64,000 nt of DNA from CAVOHU01 sp963843385 (GCA_963843385.1 CAWJJY010000001.1:320145-384144); one strand, 5' to 3'; shown: positions 26,543 to 34,435, numbered from the stretch's first letter. Notes: generated by a model from the sequence alone, not told the origin. Numbers and translations: made by a program.

Positions 26543-26881
26543 CTAGTCCTTGCGCACGGGGGTATGCCCGCGTCGAAGCTGAGCGGTAATTTGCTCGGTG
26601 GCGGCCAGCCAGTCCGCTTCCTCGTGCCCGGGCGCGAAATTCCGCTTCTCAGCGAGGTAGTACGCTGCCTCCGCCACCATGCACTCGAGCGTGTGCTGGT
26701 CCGGCCACTGCGGTTTCCGGGCGGGGTTCGGCCGAATCGGGTCGGCCCTGTCCTTGGCGCTGACGCTGCCGGTCACGCGCGCGCTCGCGGGTTTGGCAGA
26801 TCCGGCCAATCGGACCGCCCGCCTCTTCTTCACTCGATCGCTGCCAGCTCGACCCTTGAGAGACTCGTGTGGCGTGCTCAT
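26543..26881 (-). CDS. DUF2934-family small protein
   Basis: A 112-aa protein. The N-terminal 50 residues are basic and low in complexity (GRAGSDRVKKRRAVRL). The C-terminal part carries the DUF2934 pattern: ECMVAEAAYYLAEKRNFAPG followed by HEEADWLAATEQITAQL, i.e. the IAxxAYYxAExRGFxPGxexxDWLxAE consensus. The function of DUF2934 is not known. It converges on the HAAS gene and is divergent from the peptide-maturation locus, with about 300 bases between. Confidence 0.75.
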   Translation of the reverse strand: MSTPHESLKGRAGSDRVKKRRAVRLAGSAKPASARVTGSVSAKDRADPIRPNPARKPQWPDQHTLECMVAEAAYYLAEKRNFAPGHEEADWLAATEQITAQLRRGHTPVRKD

Positions 26882-27177
26882 ATCTATTCTCCGCAGGATG
26901 TGGGTGACGAGTGATTCTGGATCGTGCTCGCAGCCGGAAGAACTTGGGGGGCCGTGGAAAAACAGCGGCCCAGGCGAATGGCCGCTTCCATCCAGTATCC
27001 GCGCACGCTACCAGAAGTCAACCTGGCCAGACCCCGGCGCGACCGGGACGGGCCCTTCCCGTTCACGTCGAATCAGGGTGCAAGAGCCACAATTTCTTGC
27101 GGCGACCTCGTTTGTCATCTTGACACCGACCGGATTAGTCGGGCATTCTGGCGTTACTCTCGATTTCACAATCAGAC
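26882..27177. other. Upstream region of the peptide-maturation locus
   Basis: About 300 bases without a gene. A good -35 hexamer TTGACA lies at 27120-27125, but the -10 at the right distance is poor (CATTCT, 27144-27149). I see no GG-N10-GC sigma-54 pattern here, in contrast to the site upstream of the precursor genes. Confidence 0.35.
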
Positions 27178-28134
27178 ATGCTCGGGTCCGACAAGGTCAT
27201 CTTTCGGGCGGGCGGGCGCGACTTCACCAGCGCTGATGCGGTTCGCGCCGCCGAGCACCGGTCTGCGCTCAATCCCGTACGGCTGCAGACGAGCATCGGC
27301 ATTGCCTGCCGGCAGTACGCCGACGAGGAGGGATTCGCGCTCGACCCTGACGAGGTCGAATCCGCCGCGGACGCGTACCGCACCGAGCACGATCTCACCA
27401 CCGCCGACGAAACCGAAGGATGGCTGGAGGTTCACGAGCTTTCGCTCGACGACTTCTCAGCCTGGCTCGAACGCCGAATCTGGCACCGCCGCTTCCTCAT
27501 CGAGCTGCCGGTCATAGAACGCGACTACCGTCCCGAGCCGGTTGAGGTCGACAACTGCCTCTGGCCCGAGATCGTCTTCGGGGACCACCTGGCGGGCTTC
27601 AAGCGCGATTTCGCCGCCCGAGTGGCCGTCAGGCTGGCGGCCAACCACGCGGGCAGCCAGCCCGGGTGGGCGGATGACCTGACGGCCATGGAGCGCCAGT
27701 TCCTCGACAGATGCCGCGAGGCCTCCGCCACCGCGCACGCCGATCGCGAATTGGCGGCGCGCGGCACGACCCTGATGCAACTGGACCTGCAGCTGGCTTC
27801 TTTCGCTGCTGCCGGCGCCGCACGGGAGGCATGGCTGTGCGTCGCGCAGGACGGCGAACCCCTGGAGGACGTGTCGCGTCGGGCCGGTGCCGACATTCTG
27901 GCATCGCGCCTGTTCCTCGACGAGCTTCCCGAGGCCCTGAGGCAGCCGGCCATGTCGGTGGCCCCTGGCGAGCTCATAGCGCCCCTCGAGATCGGGGGCC
28001 GGATGGTCGTCTGCCGCGTACTGGCCAAGCAGGATCCCTCGATGGACGACCCCCGCGTGCGAGGGCGAATCGAATCGGCCCTGGTCGACCGTGCCATCGA
28101 TGACCTCATGCAGCAACACATTCGCTGGGCATGA
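27178..28134 (+). CDS. SurA/PpiC-like foldase of a peptide-export locus
   Basis: A 318-aa protein without a signal peptide. Residues 1-110 resemble the helical SurA N-terminal chaperone module (VRLQTSIGIACRQYADEEGF, DEVESAADAYRTEHDLTTAD, LSLDDFSAWLERRI). The C-terminal part resembles the end of a parvulin-type foldase (MSVAPGELIAPLEIGGRMVV, VCRVLAKQDPSMDDPRVRGR), but a complete PpiC domain is not obvious. Proteins of this layout occur next to cyclic-nucleotide-domain C39 ABC exporters and have been named peptide-maturation proteins. It precedes such an exporter here (37 bases). It probably keeps the Gly-Gly precursors competent for processing; this is inference. Confidence 0.6.
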   Translation: MLGSDKVIFRAGGRDFTSADAVRAAEHRSALNPVRLQTSIGIACRQYADEEGFALDPDEVESAADAYRTEHDLTTADETEGWLEVHELSLDDFSAWLERRIWHRRFLIELPVIERDYRPEPVEVDNCLWPEIVFGDHLAGFKRDFAARVAVRLAANHAGSQPGWADDLTAMERQFLDRCREASATAHADRELAARGTTLMQLDLQLASFAAAGAAREAWLCVAQDGEPLEDVSRRAGADILASRLFLDELPEALRQPAMSVAPGELIAPLEIGGRMVVCRVLAKQDPSMDDPRVRGRIESALVDRAIDDLMQQHIRWA

Positions 28135-28171
28135 CGCTTCACGGAGTCGCTCGACGAAGACGAGGCACTCA

Positions 28172-31100
28172 ATGACAGATGAGGCGGCGAAGGTCATCGA
28201 AGACAATCCGTTCTTCCGCTATCTGCCGCCGCCGCTGCGCGATCGTGTGACCTCGACGCTGCAGGAAGCCTCCTACGGATTCGGCGACGCCATCGTCCGG
28301 GAGGGCGACCCCGGCGATGCCTTCTACATCCTCACATCCGGCCACGCGCGCGTCGTCAAGACCAGCGAAGGCGGCGAGGAGTTTCCGCTCGGCGTGATTC
28401 GGGCCGGGGAGGAGTTCGGCGAGATGGCGCTGCTGCAGGGTGAACCGCGCAATGCCACGGTTCGATGCAGCTCGGAGGTCTCGGTCCTGCGCCTCGATCG
28501 CCGGGACTTTCAGCGCCTGCTCGAGGAGGTCCCGGCCCTGCACGACGCCATGACGCTGCTCGTCAGGCATCGGACCCTGCAGACCTTTCTCCGTGAGTTC
28601 ACCGATCTGGGCCGGCTCCCGTTCCCGGTGCAGCGCGCGCTGGTCGAACGGCTCACGCCCATGACCGCCGCCGCCGGCGACACCGTCATCCGCGAGGGCG
28701 AGCCGGCCGGGCCGATGTACGTGATCGAGTCGGGCCGTGCCCGCGTCTACATCGGCGACCACGGCAGGCCGCGAAACGTCGCGTTCCTTCGGACCGGGGA
28801 CTATTTCGGCGAACTGTCAGTGCTGCGCGGTTCACCGCGCACGGCCTCGGTCGAAGCGCTCACCGAGTGCCGCTTGCTCGCGCTCGCGCCAGAGTCCCTG
28901 TCCGCGCTCGCCAGGGATTATCCCGAGCTGCGCCGGGTCCTCGACACCCGGGCTGCCCAGTACAACGCGAAGGGCGAGGCACGCGTCCCCCTCGACTTCG
29001 CTGAAGAAATGCTGCCGGCCGAACTGGCCGCGCACAACAAGGTGGCCCTCGGCGGGGAGGAGGAGGCCGGGCGCGAGCGGGCCGCAACGGAGACGGCGGC
29101 CGACGAGGATGCCGACCCGTTCGCGACCGACGAGGGCCTCTTCACGAAGCGCGGGCGCCGCATCCGCCGGTTCCCCTGGGTCCAGCAGATCGACGAGATG
29201 GACTGCGGCGCGGCGGCGCTCGGCATGATCTGCCGGCACTTCGGCCGGCGCGTGAGCCTCACTCGAATTCGCCAGCTCACGCACACCGCCTACGACGGCA
29301 CGAGCCTGCGGGCCCTGTGCCACGCCGCGACGGAGCTCGGCCTCGCGGCGCGCGGCGTGAAGGTGTCGCGCCGGAACCTCGATCGCATGCCGCTCCCGTC
29401 GATCGTGCACTGGGAAGGCAACCACTGGATCGTGCTGGTTCACGTCGGCAGGCACTCCGTGCGCGTCGCCGACCCGGCCCTCGGCCTCCGGTCGATCTCG
29501 CGCGAGGAGTTCGATCAGAAGTGGTCGGGCTACGCCGCGCTGTTCGACTACACGGATGCCTTCGCGCACGCGCCGGTGGGCCGTTCCTCGATCGCCTGGG
29601 TGGTGCCGTTCCTGGCCCCGTTCAGGGGAATCCTGACGCGGGTTCTCGTCCTCTCCGTCGTGGTGAGCGTGCTGCAGATGTCGATGCCCGTGTTCACCCA
29701 GGTTGTCGTCGATCGGGTGGTCGTGGAGCGCGACCTCGACCTGCTGAACCTCATCGCCGCGGGCATGGTGGCGGCGCTGGTGTTCATGCTCGCGGGCAAC
29801 CTGCTCGAACGCTACATGCTCAGCTTCGCCGCCGTCCGGATCGACGCCTCGATCCTCGACTTCCTGACGCGGCGGATGCTGGCGCTGCCCATGTCGTACT
29901 TCAGCGCCCGGCGGACCGGCGACATCCAGCGGCGGCTCCAGGGCGCCCGCCAGGTCCGCGAGTTCGTCGTGCAGAACGGCATCGGCGGCCTGCTCGCCGT
30001 GGTCCAGATCGGCGCGGCCATCGGCATCATGGCGGCCTACAGTCTGACGCTGGTCGGCGTGTTCCTCGTGGTGTCCCCGGCGTATGCCGGGCTCATGGCA
30101 TTCTCCACGAAGGTCCTGCGCCCGCTGTTCGCGCAGCTCGAGGAGAGCCACGGCAAGTACTCCTCGTTCCAGATCGACGCGATCAAGGGCATCGAGACGA
30201 TGAAGGCGACCTCGGCCGAGCAGACCTTCCGCAGCGCGATGCTGAACCAGTTTGTCAGCGTGGCCGACAAGCAGTTCCGGGCGAACTTCATCATCATGGC
30301 CTACGACACCGCCGTGCAGGCGGTCGGCATGGTGTCGGCCGTGCTGTTCCTGTGGGTCGGCGCGCGGATGGTGATCGCGGGCACCATCACCATCGGTGGC
30401 TTCGTCGCCTTCAACGCCCTGATGGCCATGGCCTACACGCCCATTGTCAGGGTCCTGTCGTTCTGGGACGACTGGCAGATGTCCAGCGTCCTGCTGAACC
30501 GCCTCAGCGACATCTTCGAAAACGAGCCGGAACAGGGGTACGACAGGTCGCGGTTGCGCCCCGTCCCGACGCTCGAAGGGCACATCGAGCTGCGCAACGT
30601 CGGGTTCCGGTACGGCGGGGGCGAAGCGCCCGCCATCCTCAGCGGCATCAGCCTCGAGATTCCGCCCGGGCGCACGACTGCGATTGTCGGGCGCAGCGGC
30701 TCGGGCAAGACGACGCTCATCAAGTGCCTGTCGGGACTGCTCGAGCCGACCGAGGGCGCGATCCTCTTCGACGGCGTCGACATGAAGACGCTGAACTACC
30801 GCGAGCTGCGCCGGAAGATCGGCATCGTGCTCCAGGAGAACTACCTTTTCAACGAGACGATTCTGCGCAACATCGCGTTTGGCGATCCCGATCCGGACGT
30901 GGATCGCGTGATGTGGGCCGCCCGCGCCGCCAACGCGCACGACTTCATCCTCCGGCTGCCGATGCACTACGAGACGCGGATCGGCGAGAGCGGCCTCGCC
31001 ATCTCCGGCGGGCAGCGGCAGCGTATCGCGATCGCGCGGGCGCTCTATGCCGACCCGCCGATCCTGATCTTCGACGAGGCGACAAGCGCACTCGACTCCG

Positions 31101-31309
31101 AATCGGAGACGGCCGTGCAGCAGAACATGGAGCGCCTGCTCGGCGGGCGCACCTCGATCGTGATCGCGCACCGCCTGAGCACGATCCGCAACGCAGATTC
31201 GATCCTGGTCCTGGAAAAAGGGCAGGTCGCGGAACGAGGCACTCACGCCGAGCTCATGGCCCGGCGCGGCCTGTACTTCTACCTCTGCAGCCAGCAGCTG
31301 GGGCTGTGA
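28172..31309 (+). CDS. C39-peptidase ABC exporter with two cNMP-binding domains
   Basis: A 1045-aa exporter starting at ATG 28172. Two cyclic-nucleotide-binding folds come first (about residues 15-125: REGDPGDAFYILTSG, GEEFGEMALLQGEPRNATV; about 150-260: REGEPAGPMYVIESG, GDYFGELSVLRGSPRTASV). A C39 peptidase domain follows with an intact triad: Cys345 in DEMDCGAAALG, His418 in EGNHWIVLVHV, Asp434 in RVADPALGL. Then a six-helix TM domain (about 490-780) and an ABC ATPase (GRSGSGKTTLI, ISGGQRQRIAIARAL, LIFDEATSALDSESE, AHRLSTIR). C39 domains cleave after Gly-Gly during export. The double cNMP front suggests ligand-gated transport. Its likely substrates are the GG peptides at 33658-34416. Confidence 0.92.
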   Translation: MTDEAAKVIEDNPFFRYLPPPLRDRVTSTLQEASYGFGDAIVREGDPGDAFYILTSGHARVVKTSEGGEEFPLGVIRAGEEFGEMALLQGEPRNATVRCSSEVSVLRLDRRDFQRLLEEVPALHDAMTLLVRHRTLQTFLREFTDLGRLPFPVQRALVERLTPMTAAAGDTVIREGEPAGPMYVIESGRARVYIGDHGRPRNVAFLRTGDYFGELSVLRGSPRTASVEALTECRLLALAPESLSALARDYPELRRVLDTRAAQYNAKGEARVPLDFAEEMLPAELAAHNKVALGGEEEAGRERAATETAADEDADPFATDEGLFTKRGRRIRRFPWVQQIDEMDCGAAALGMICRHFGRRVSLTRIRQLTHTAYDGTSLRALCHAATELGLAARGVKVSRRNLDRMPLPSIVHWEGNHWIVLVHVGRHSVRVADPALGLRSISREEFDQKWSGYAALFDYTDAFAHAPVGRSSIAWVVPFLAPFRGILTRVLVLSVVVSVLQMSMPVFTQVVVDRVVVERDLDLLNLIAAGMVAALVFMLAGNLLERYMLSFAAVRIDASILDFLTRRMLALPMSYFSARRTGDIQRRLQGARQVREFVVQNGIGGLLAVVQIGAAIGIMAAYSLTLVGVFLVVSPAYAGLMAFSTKVLRPLFAQLEESHGKYSSFQIDAIKGIETMKATSAEQTFRSAMLNQFVSVADKQFRANFIIMAYDTAVQAVGMVSAVLFLWVGARMVIAGTITIGGFVAFNALMAMAYTPIVRVLSFWDDWQMSSVLLNRLSDIFENEPEQGYDRSRLRPVPTLEGHIELRNVGFRYGGGEAPAILSGISLEIPPGRTTAIVGRSGSGKTTLIKCLSGLLEPTEGAILFDGVDMKTLNYRELRRKIGIVLQENYLFNETILRNIAFGDPDPDVDRVMWAARAANAHDFILRLPMHYETRIGESGLAISGGQRQRIAIARALYADPPILIFDEATSALDSESETAVQQNMERLLGGRTSIVIAHRLSTIRNADSILVLEKGQVAERGTHAELMARRGLYFYLCSQQLGL

Positions 31310-31326
31310 ATCCGTGACGACGAGCC

Positions 31327-32529
31327 ATGAACACACCTGAAGGCAACCAGCCGGCGTGGACAAGCGACGGATCGAGTGGAAGCGACCTGTTTCCAACGAC
31401 GCTGCCCATTTCGTTTGCGATGGCGCTCGGCCTCTTCCTGATCGTGGTCTTCGGCGCGGTGGTCGGCGCCGCACTCGTGGTGTCGGTCCCGGACACGGTT
31501 CGGTGCCAGTTCGTGCTGGTGCCGGAGGCGGGTGCGGATCCCGTGCGGGCCCCGCGCGAGGGCGTGCTGGCGACGATTCTCGTGACGGAAACCGAGGAGG
31601 TGCGGAAAGGGCAGGCCCTGTTCGTGATCCGGTCCCAGGAACTGCGCAACTGGACGTCCGAGTTGCGGACGCTCGAACAGGACCAGGACTCGATAGACCG
31701 GCGCGAGGCCCTGCTGGCTGAGGACCAGCGCGCGGCGCTCGAAATCCAGACGACGAAGATCCGCCAGATGGAGAAGGACCTCGCCTACGAGCAGGACTAC
31801 GTGAAGACCGTGCGCGACTTCCTCCAGCGTTACGAACGACTCGACGCCGAGGGCCTGGTGTCGCTCGTCGATCTCAAGTCGCAGCAGCTCGAGGCGTCGA
31901 AGGGCGAGCGGGACCTGGCCGTTGCCCGAGCAGCGCGCGAAATGGCGGTCCTCGAGCTGGCGCGCATGCGGACCGGGAACCGCAAGCAGGTGGGCGAGCT
32001 GGAGCTCGAGCGGCGCAAGACCGCCGTCCGGATCGTGACGCTGCAGAAGCTGCTGGAAGGAGCGCGCGAGGACGTGGTGCGCGTCGCCGCCCCGTTTGAC
32101 GGGACCGTGGTCGCGATTCAGAAACGGAACCCCGGGGATGTCGTCTCGTTCGGGCAGGAGATGTGCCGTATCGCACGCTCCGACTCGGCGTTGATTGCCG
32201 AGATCGCGCCGCCCGAAGGCGGCGTGTCGCGGTTGCGCGTCGGCCAGCGCGTCCAGCTCTTCTACCAGGCCTATCCCTACGAACGCTTCGGCACCGGCCG
32301 GGCAACCGTGCAGTGGGTCAGCCCCGCCGCCATGGCCTTCACGGGCGGAGAAGGGTTCGTCCTCCACGCGACGCTCGACGGACAGTCGCTCGGTGCGGCC
32401 GCTGCTGGACTGGCGCTGCGCGCGGGGATGCGAGGGGAGGCGAGGGTCCTGGCCGGACGGCGAACGGTGATCGAGTACGTGTTCGAACCTCTTCGGAAGC
32501 TGCGGGAGAACGTCGCCGCGAAGCCGTAG
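31327..32529 (+). CDS. HlyD-family membrane fusion protein
   Basis: A 400-aa periplasmic adaptor: a short cytosolic N-terminus, one TM segment (FAMALGLFLIVVFGAVVGAA, about residues 35-55), a split lipoyl half (REGVLATILVTETEEVRKGQ), a long coiled-coil hairpin (about 100-240, AERDLAV-type heptads such as SQQLEASKGERDLAVARAAR), the second lipoyl half (RVAAPFDGTVVAIQKRNPGD), then beta-barrel regions. It starts 17 bases after the exporter stop, so one operon. It should link the ABC exporter to an outer-membrane channel; no TolC gene is in this window. Confidence 0.88.
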   Translation: MNTPEGNQPAWTSDGSSGSDLFPTTLPISFAMALGLFLIVVFGAVVGAALVVSVPDTVRCQFVLVPEAGADPVRAPREGVLATILVTETEEVRKGQALFVIRSQELRNWTSELRTLEQDQDSIDRREALLAEDQRAALEIQTTKIRQMEKDLAYEQDYVKTVRDFLQRYERLDAEGLVSLVDLKSQQLEASKGERDLAVARAAREMAVLELARMRTGNRKQVGELELERRKTAVRIVTLQKLLEGAREDVVRVAAPFDGTVVAIQKRNPGDVVSFGQEMCRIARSDSALIAEIAPPEGGVSRLRVGQRVQLFYQAYPYERFGTGRATVQWVSPAAMAFTGGEGFVLHATLDGQSLGAAAAGLALRAGMRGEARVLAGRRTVIEYVFEPLRKLRENVAAKP

Positions 32530-32543
32530 CTGAGGACAACCCT

Positions 32544-33500
32544 ATGCGCGTCGAAGAGCTGACGAGTCAGAACCTCGAGATGCAGGCCTGCCTGAAGCGG
32601 GCCCTTGTGGCCGCGCGGTCGGACGTGCCGCTGGTCCTGCTCGGTGAGACAGGCACCGGGAAGACGCTGCTCGCGCGCGCCATTCACGACTCGTCCCGCC
32701 GCGCCGGCCGGGCGTTCGTCTCCTTCAACGCCGCCGCGATGAACGAGACCCTGCTGGAGAGCCAGCTGTTCGGCCACGAGCGGGGCGCCTTCACCGGCGC
32801 CGACCGGTCGCTGCGAGGGAAGTTCGAGGTGGCCGACGGCGGGACGCTGTTCCTCGACGAGATCGCCGACATGAGCCCGCTCGCGCAGGCGAAAATCCTG
32901 CGCGCGGTCGAATACGGTGAGTTCGAGCGCCTCGGCTCCGAGGTGGTGCGAAAGGCCGATGTCCGGGTGGTCTCCGCGAGCAACGTGTCGCTGCGCGATC
33001 GCATCCGGCGCGGGCTGTTCAGGGAGGATCTCTACCAGCGGCTCAACGGTCTGACGCTCGTCCTCCCGCCGCTGCGTGAGCGCAGGGAGGACCTGCCGGC
33101 GCTCATCGCGTGGGAAGTTCAACACTGGGCCGAGCGGCTCGGACGGGCCATCTCGGCCATCGACCCCAGCGCGCTCGATCGTCTCATGGAGCACGACTGG
33201 CCGGGCAACCTCAGAGAGCTGGACCACACGATCCAGGCGATCGTCCTGCTGGCCGAGGGTGACACGATACGCCCCGACGATGTCGATCTCGACGGCGACG
33301 CCCCGGCATCGAATCACCGAGAACCGGCTTCCCCTCAGGTTTCCCATCCGAATGGCCAGGACCTGTCGCTGGCCTCGGCGGTGGACCGCCACGTCCACCA
33401 GGTGTACGACCTGGCGGGGCACAACCAGCACCGCGCGGCGCGCCTGCTCGGGATCTCGAGGACGACGCTCTTCCGGCGTCTGCGGCGGACGGTCCAGTAA
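32544..33500 (+). CDS. Sigma-54-dependent activator lacking a receiver domain
   Basis: A 318-aa enhancer-binding protein that begins directly with the AAA+ domain: Walker A LLGETGTGKTLLARAIH, sigma-54 contact loop ERGAFTGADRSL, Walker B GGTLFLDEIAD, and REDLYQRLNGL. The C-terminus is a Fis-type helix-turn-helix (HNQHRAARLLGISRTTLFRR). No receiver, GAF or PAS domain precedes the AAA+ part, so it is likely constitutive or controlled by partner proteins, perhaps with the cNMP-sensing exporter. It starts 14 bases after the HlyD gene. The -24/-12 promoter and palindrome just downstream of its stop are the obvious targets. Confidence 0.88.
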   Translation: MRVEELTSQNLEMQACLKRALVAARSDVPLVLLGETGTGKTLLARAIHDSSRRAGRAFVSFNAAAMNETLLESQLFGHERGAFTGADRSLRGKFEVADGGTLFLDEIADMSPLAQAKILRAVEYGEFERLGSEVVRKADVRVVSASNVSLRDRIRRGLFREDLYQRLNGLTLVLPPLRERREDLPALIAWEVQHWAERLGRAISAIDPSALDRLMEHDWPGNLRELDHTIQAIVLLAEGDTIRPDDVDLDGDAPASNHREPASPQVSHPNGQDLSLASAVDRHVHQVYDLAGHNQHRAARLLGISRTTLFRRLRRTVQ

Positions 33501-33531
33501 TGAAACCGCCCGGTCGCGAAACGATGCCGCG

Positions 33532-33551
33532 CCGGTCCTCTGGAGGACCGG
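33532..33551. promoter_or_regulatory. Palindromic candidate enhancer (UAS) for the sigma-54 activator
   Basis: CCGGTCCTC (33532-33540), a TG centre, then GAGGACCGG (33543-33551): a perfect 9-bp inverted repeat. It lies about 60 bases upstream of the -24 element, a usual distance for Fis-HTH enhancer sites. Assignment to the neighbouring activator is inference. Confidence 0.55.
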
Positions 33552-33612
33552 TCGAACGGCGAACCAGGCCGGACCTCCCCCGCATTGGCTCCAATTCGAC
33601 GTGGTCGTCGTC

Positions 33613-33627
33613 TGGTACCGACCTTGC
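33613..33627 (+). promoter_or_regulatory. Sigma-54 (-24/-12) promoter of the precursor array
   Basis: TGGTACCGACCTTGC has the invariant GG (33614-33615) and GC (33626-33627) separated by exactly 10 bases, plus the TTGC box of the sigma-54 consensus. Transcription would start near 33639, 19 bases before the first precursor ATG. It lies immediately downstream of a sigma-54 activator gene. Confidence 0.7.
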
Positions 33628-33657
33628 GATGACACCCGGCAGATCCGCTGAGCCGAT

Positions 33658-33831
33658 ATGGGTGCCAAGAAGACCGCCGGAAAGACGGCCGAAGATCGCA
33701 GCGCGCGGAAGGTCACACCGTCGAGGCCGATCCGGCTCAACGACCTTCTGCCCGACACCGACGTGCGCGGGGGCTCACGCAAGGCCATCGTATTCGGCCA
33801 GCGCAACAATTCGTCGCTGCCCAGAAAATGA
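33658..33831 (+). CDS. Divergent Gly-Gly precursor peptide, 57 aa
   Basis: A 57-aa basic peptide. The N-terminus is lysine-rich (MGAKKTAGKTAEDRSARK), the middle reads RLNDLLPDTDVRGG, and the tail after Gly-Gly is SRKAIVFGQRNNSSLPRK. The order Lys/Ala-rich start, 'DL', 6-8 residues, then 'GG' is the same as in the five 30-31 aa peptides that follow, though the sequence is otherwise diverged. First gene after the sigma-54 promoter. Probable substrate of the C39 exporter, cleaved after GG to release an 18-aa tail; the cleavage is inferred. Confidence 0.6.
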   Translation: MGAKKTAGKTAEDRSARKVTPSRPIRLNDLLPDTDVRGGSRKAIVFGQRNNSSLPRK

Positions 33832-33855
33832 TCGAATCAACCGATGGAGACACCC

Positions 33856-33948
33856 ATGGACAAGAAACAGACCACCAAGAAGTCACGCAAGCCCAAGGAC
33901 CTCGACACCAGAAACAACCCCGCAGGCGGGAAGATGGACAAGTGGTAG
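33856..33948 (+). CDS. Tandem Gly-Gly precursor peptide 1, 30 aa
   Basis: Starts MDKKQTTKKSRKPKDLDTR, continues NNPAGG and ends KMDKW. The lysine-rich start, the PKDLDTR core and the GG near the end are shared with the next four genes. If the C39 peptidase cuts after GG, the released piece is only KMDKW. A GGAGA site precedes the ATG. First unit of a ~115-bp tandem array. Confidence 0.65.
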   Translation: MDKKQTTKKSRKPKDLDTRNNPAGGKMDKW

Positions 33949-33970
33949 TGGCTGGGACCAGGAGACGGTC

Positions 33971-34066
33971 ATGGACAAGAAGGCGAGCGCCAAGAAGACA
34001 CGGAAGCCCAAGGATCTGGACACCCGGAACAACCCCGCGGGCGGGGCCCTGAACAAGTTCAAGTAA
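33971..34066 (+). CDS. Tandem Gly-Gly precursor peptide 2, 31 aa
   Basis: Starts MDKKASAKKTRKPKDLDTR, continues NNPAGG and ends ALNKFK. GGAGA lies six bases before the ATG. It begins 115 bases after peptide 1 and is the unit most like the consensus of the array. Confidence 0.65.
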   Translation: MDKKASAKKTRKPKDLDTRNNPAGGALNKFK

Positions 34067-34091
34067 TGACTGGTCGTCGGAGGAGACGGGC

Positions 34092-34183
34092 ATGGACAGG
34101 AAGCGAGCGCCAAGAAGACACGCACGCCGAGAGATCTGGACACCAGAAAGAACCCCGTAGGGGGAGTGCTCGACAAGCACTAG
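34092..34183 (+). pseudogene. Tandem Gly-Gly precursor 3, one-base frameshift
   Basis: The DNA aligns with its neighbours, but one G is missing after the fourth codon (AAGCGAGC instead of AAGGCGAGC). From the ATG the frame becomes unrelated and stops at 34160. Restoring the base gives the family sequence SAKKTRTPRDLDTRKNPVGG and tail VLDKH, stopping at 34183. There is no usable in-frame alternative start. Either an inactive copy or an assembly error. Confidence 0.6.
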
Positions 34184-34205
34184 AGCCCGATCAAAGGAGA
34201 GAGCC

Positions 34206-34298
34206 ATGGACAAGAAGCCGAGCGCCAAGAAGACACGCAGGCCCAGGGATCTCGACACCCGGAACAACCCCGCGGGTGGGGTACGGATCAAGGACTAG
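34206..34298 (+). CDS. Tandem Gly-Gly precursor peptide 4, 30 aa
   Basis: Starts MDKKPSAKKTRRPRDLDTR, continues NNPAGG and ends VRIKD. AAGGAGA precedes the ATG. Lys-to-Arg changes are the only differences in the core, so selection appears to preserve the basic start, DLDTR and GG. Confidence 0.65.
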   Translation: MDKKPSAKKTRRPRDLDTRNNPAGGVRIKD

Positions 34299-34320
34299 AG
34301 GCAGATCAAAGGAGGTCATC

Positions 34321-34416
34321 GTGAACAAGAGTTCGAGCGCCAAGAAGACCAGCAAGCCCAAGGATCTCGACACCAGGAAGAACCCGGTGGGAGGGATGAT
34401 GCACAAGCAGCGGTAG
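34321..34416 (+). CDS. Tandem Gly-Gly precursor peptide 5, 31 aa
   Basis: GTG start with AAAGGAGG upstream, the strongest ribosome binding site of the array. Reads (M)NKSSSAKKTSKPKDLDTR, KNPVGG, tail MMHKQR. The stop is 20 bases from the stop of the convergent TPR-methyltransferase gene. Confidence 0.65.
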   Translation: MNKSSSAKKTSKPKDLDTRKNPVGGMMHKQR

Positions 34417-34435
34417 GCGTCGACAGGTTCGGCGC

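Larger units (their letters stand above)
33840..34416 (+). repeat. Tandem array of five ~115-bp gene-sized repeats
   Basis: Each unit carries a ribosome binding site, a start codon and a 30-31 codon gene. The starts are at 33856, 33971, 34092, 34206 and 34321, a spacing of 114-121 bp. Conservation is strongest over CCAAGAAGAC and the DLDTR-encoding stretch and weakest after the GG codons, so the tails vary while the leader is kept. Confidence 0.85.

Noticed and set aside
28832..31474. An 880-aa open frame antisense to the ABC exporter
   Set aside because: Arg/His/Asp-rich composition with no motif; the + strand has complete C39 and ABC domains.
33840..34416. CRISPR-like tandem repeats
   Set aside because: Units are ~115 bp with in-frame genes and ribosome binding sites, without unique spacers.
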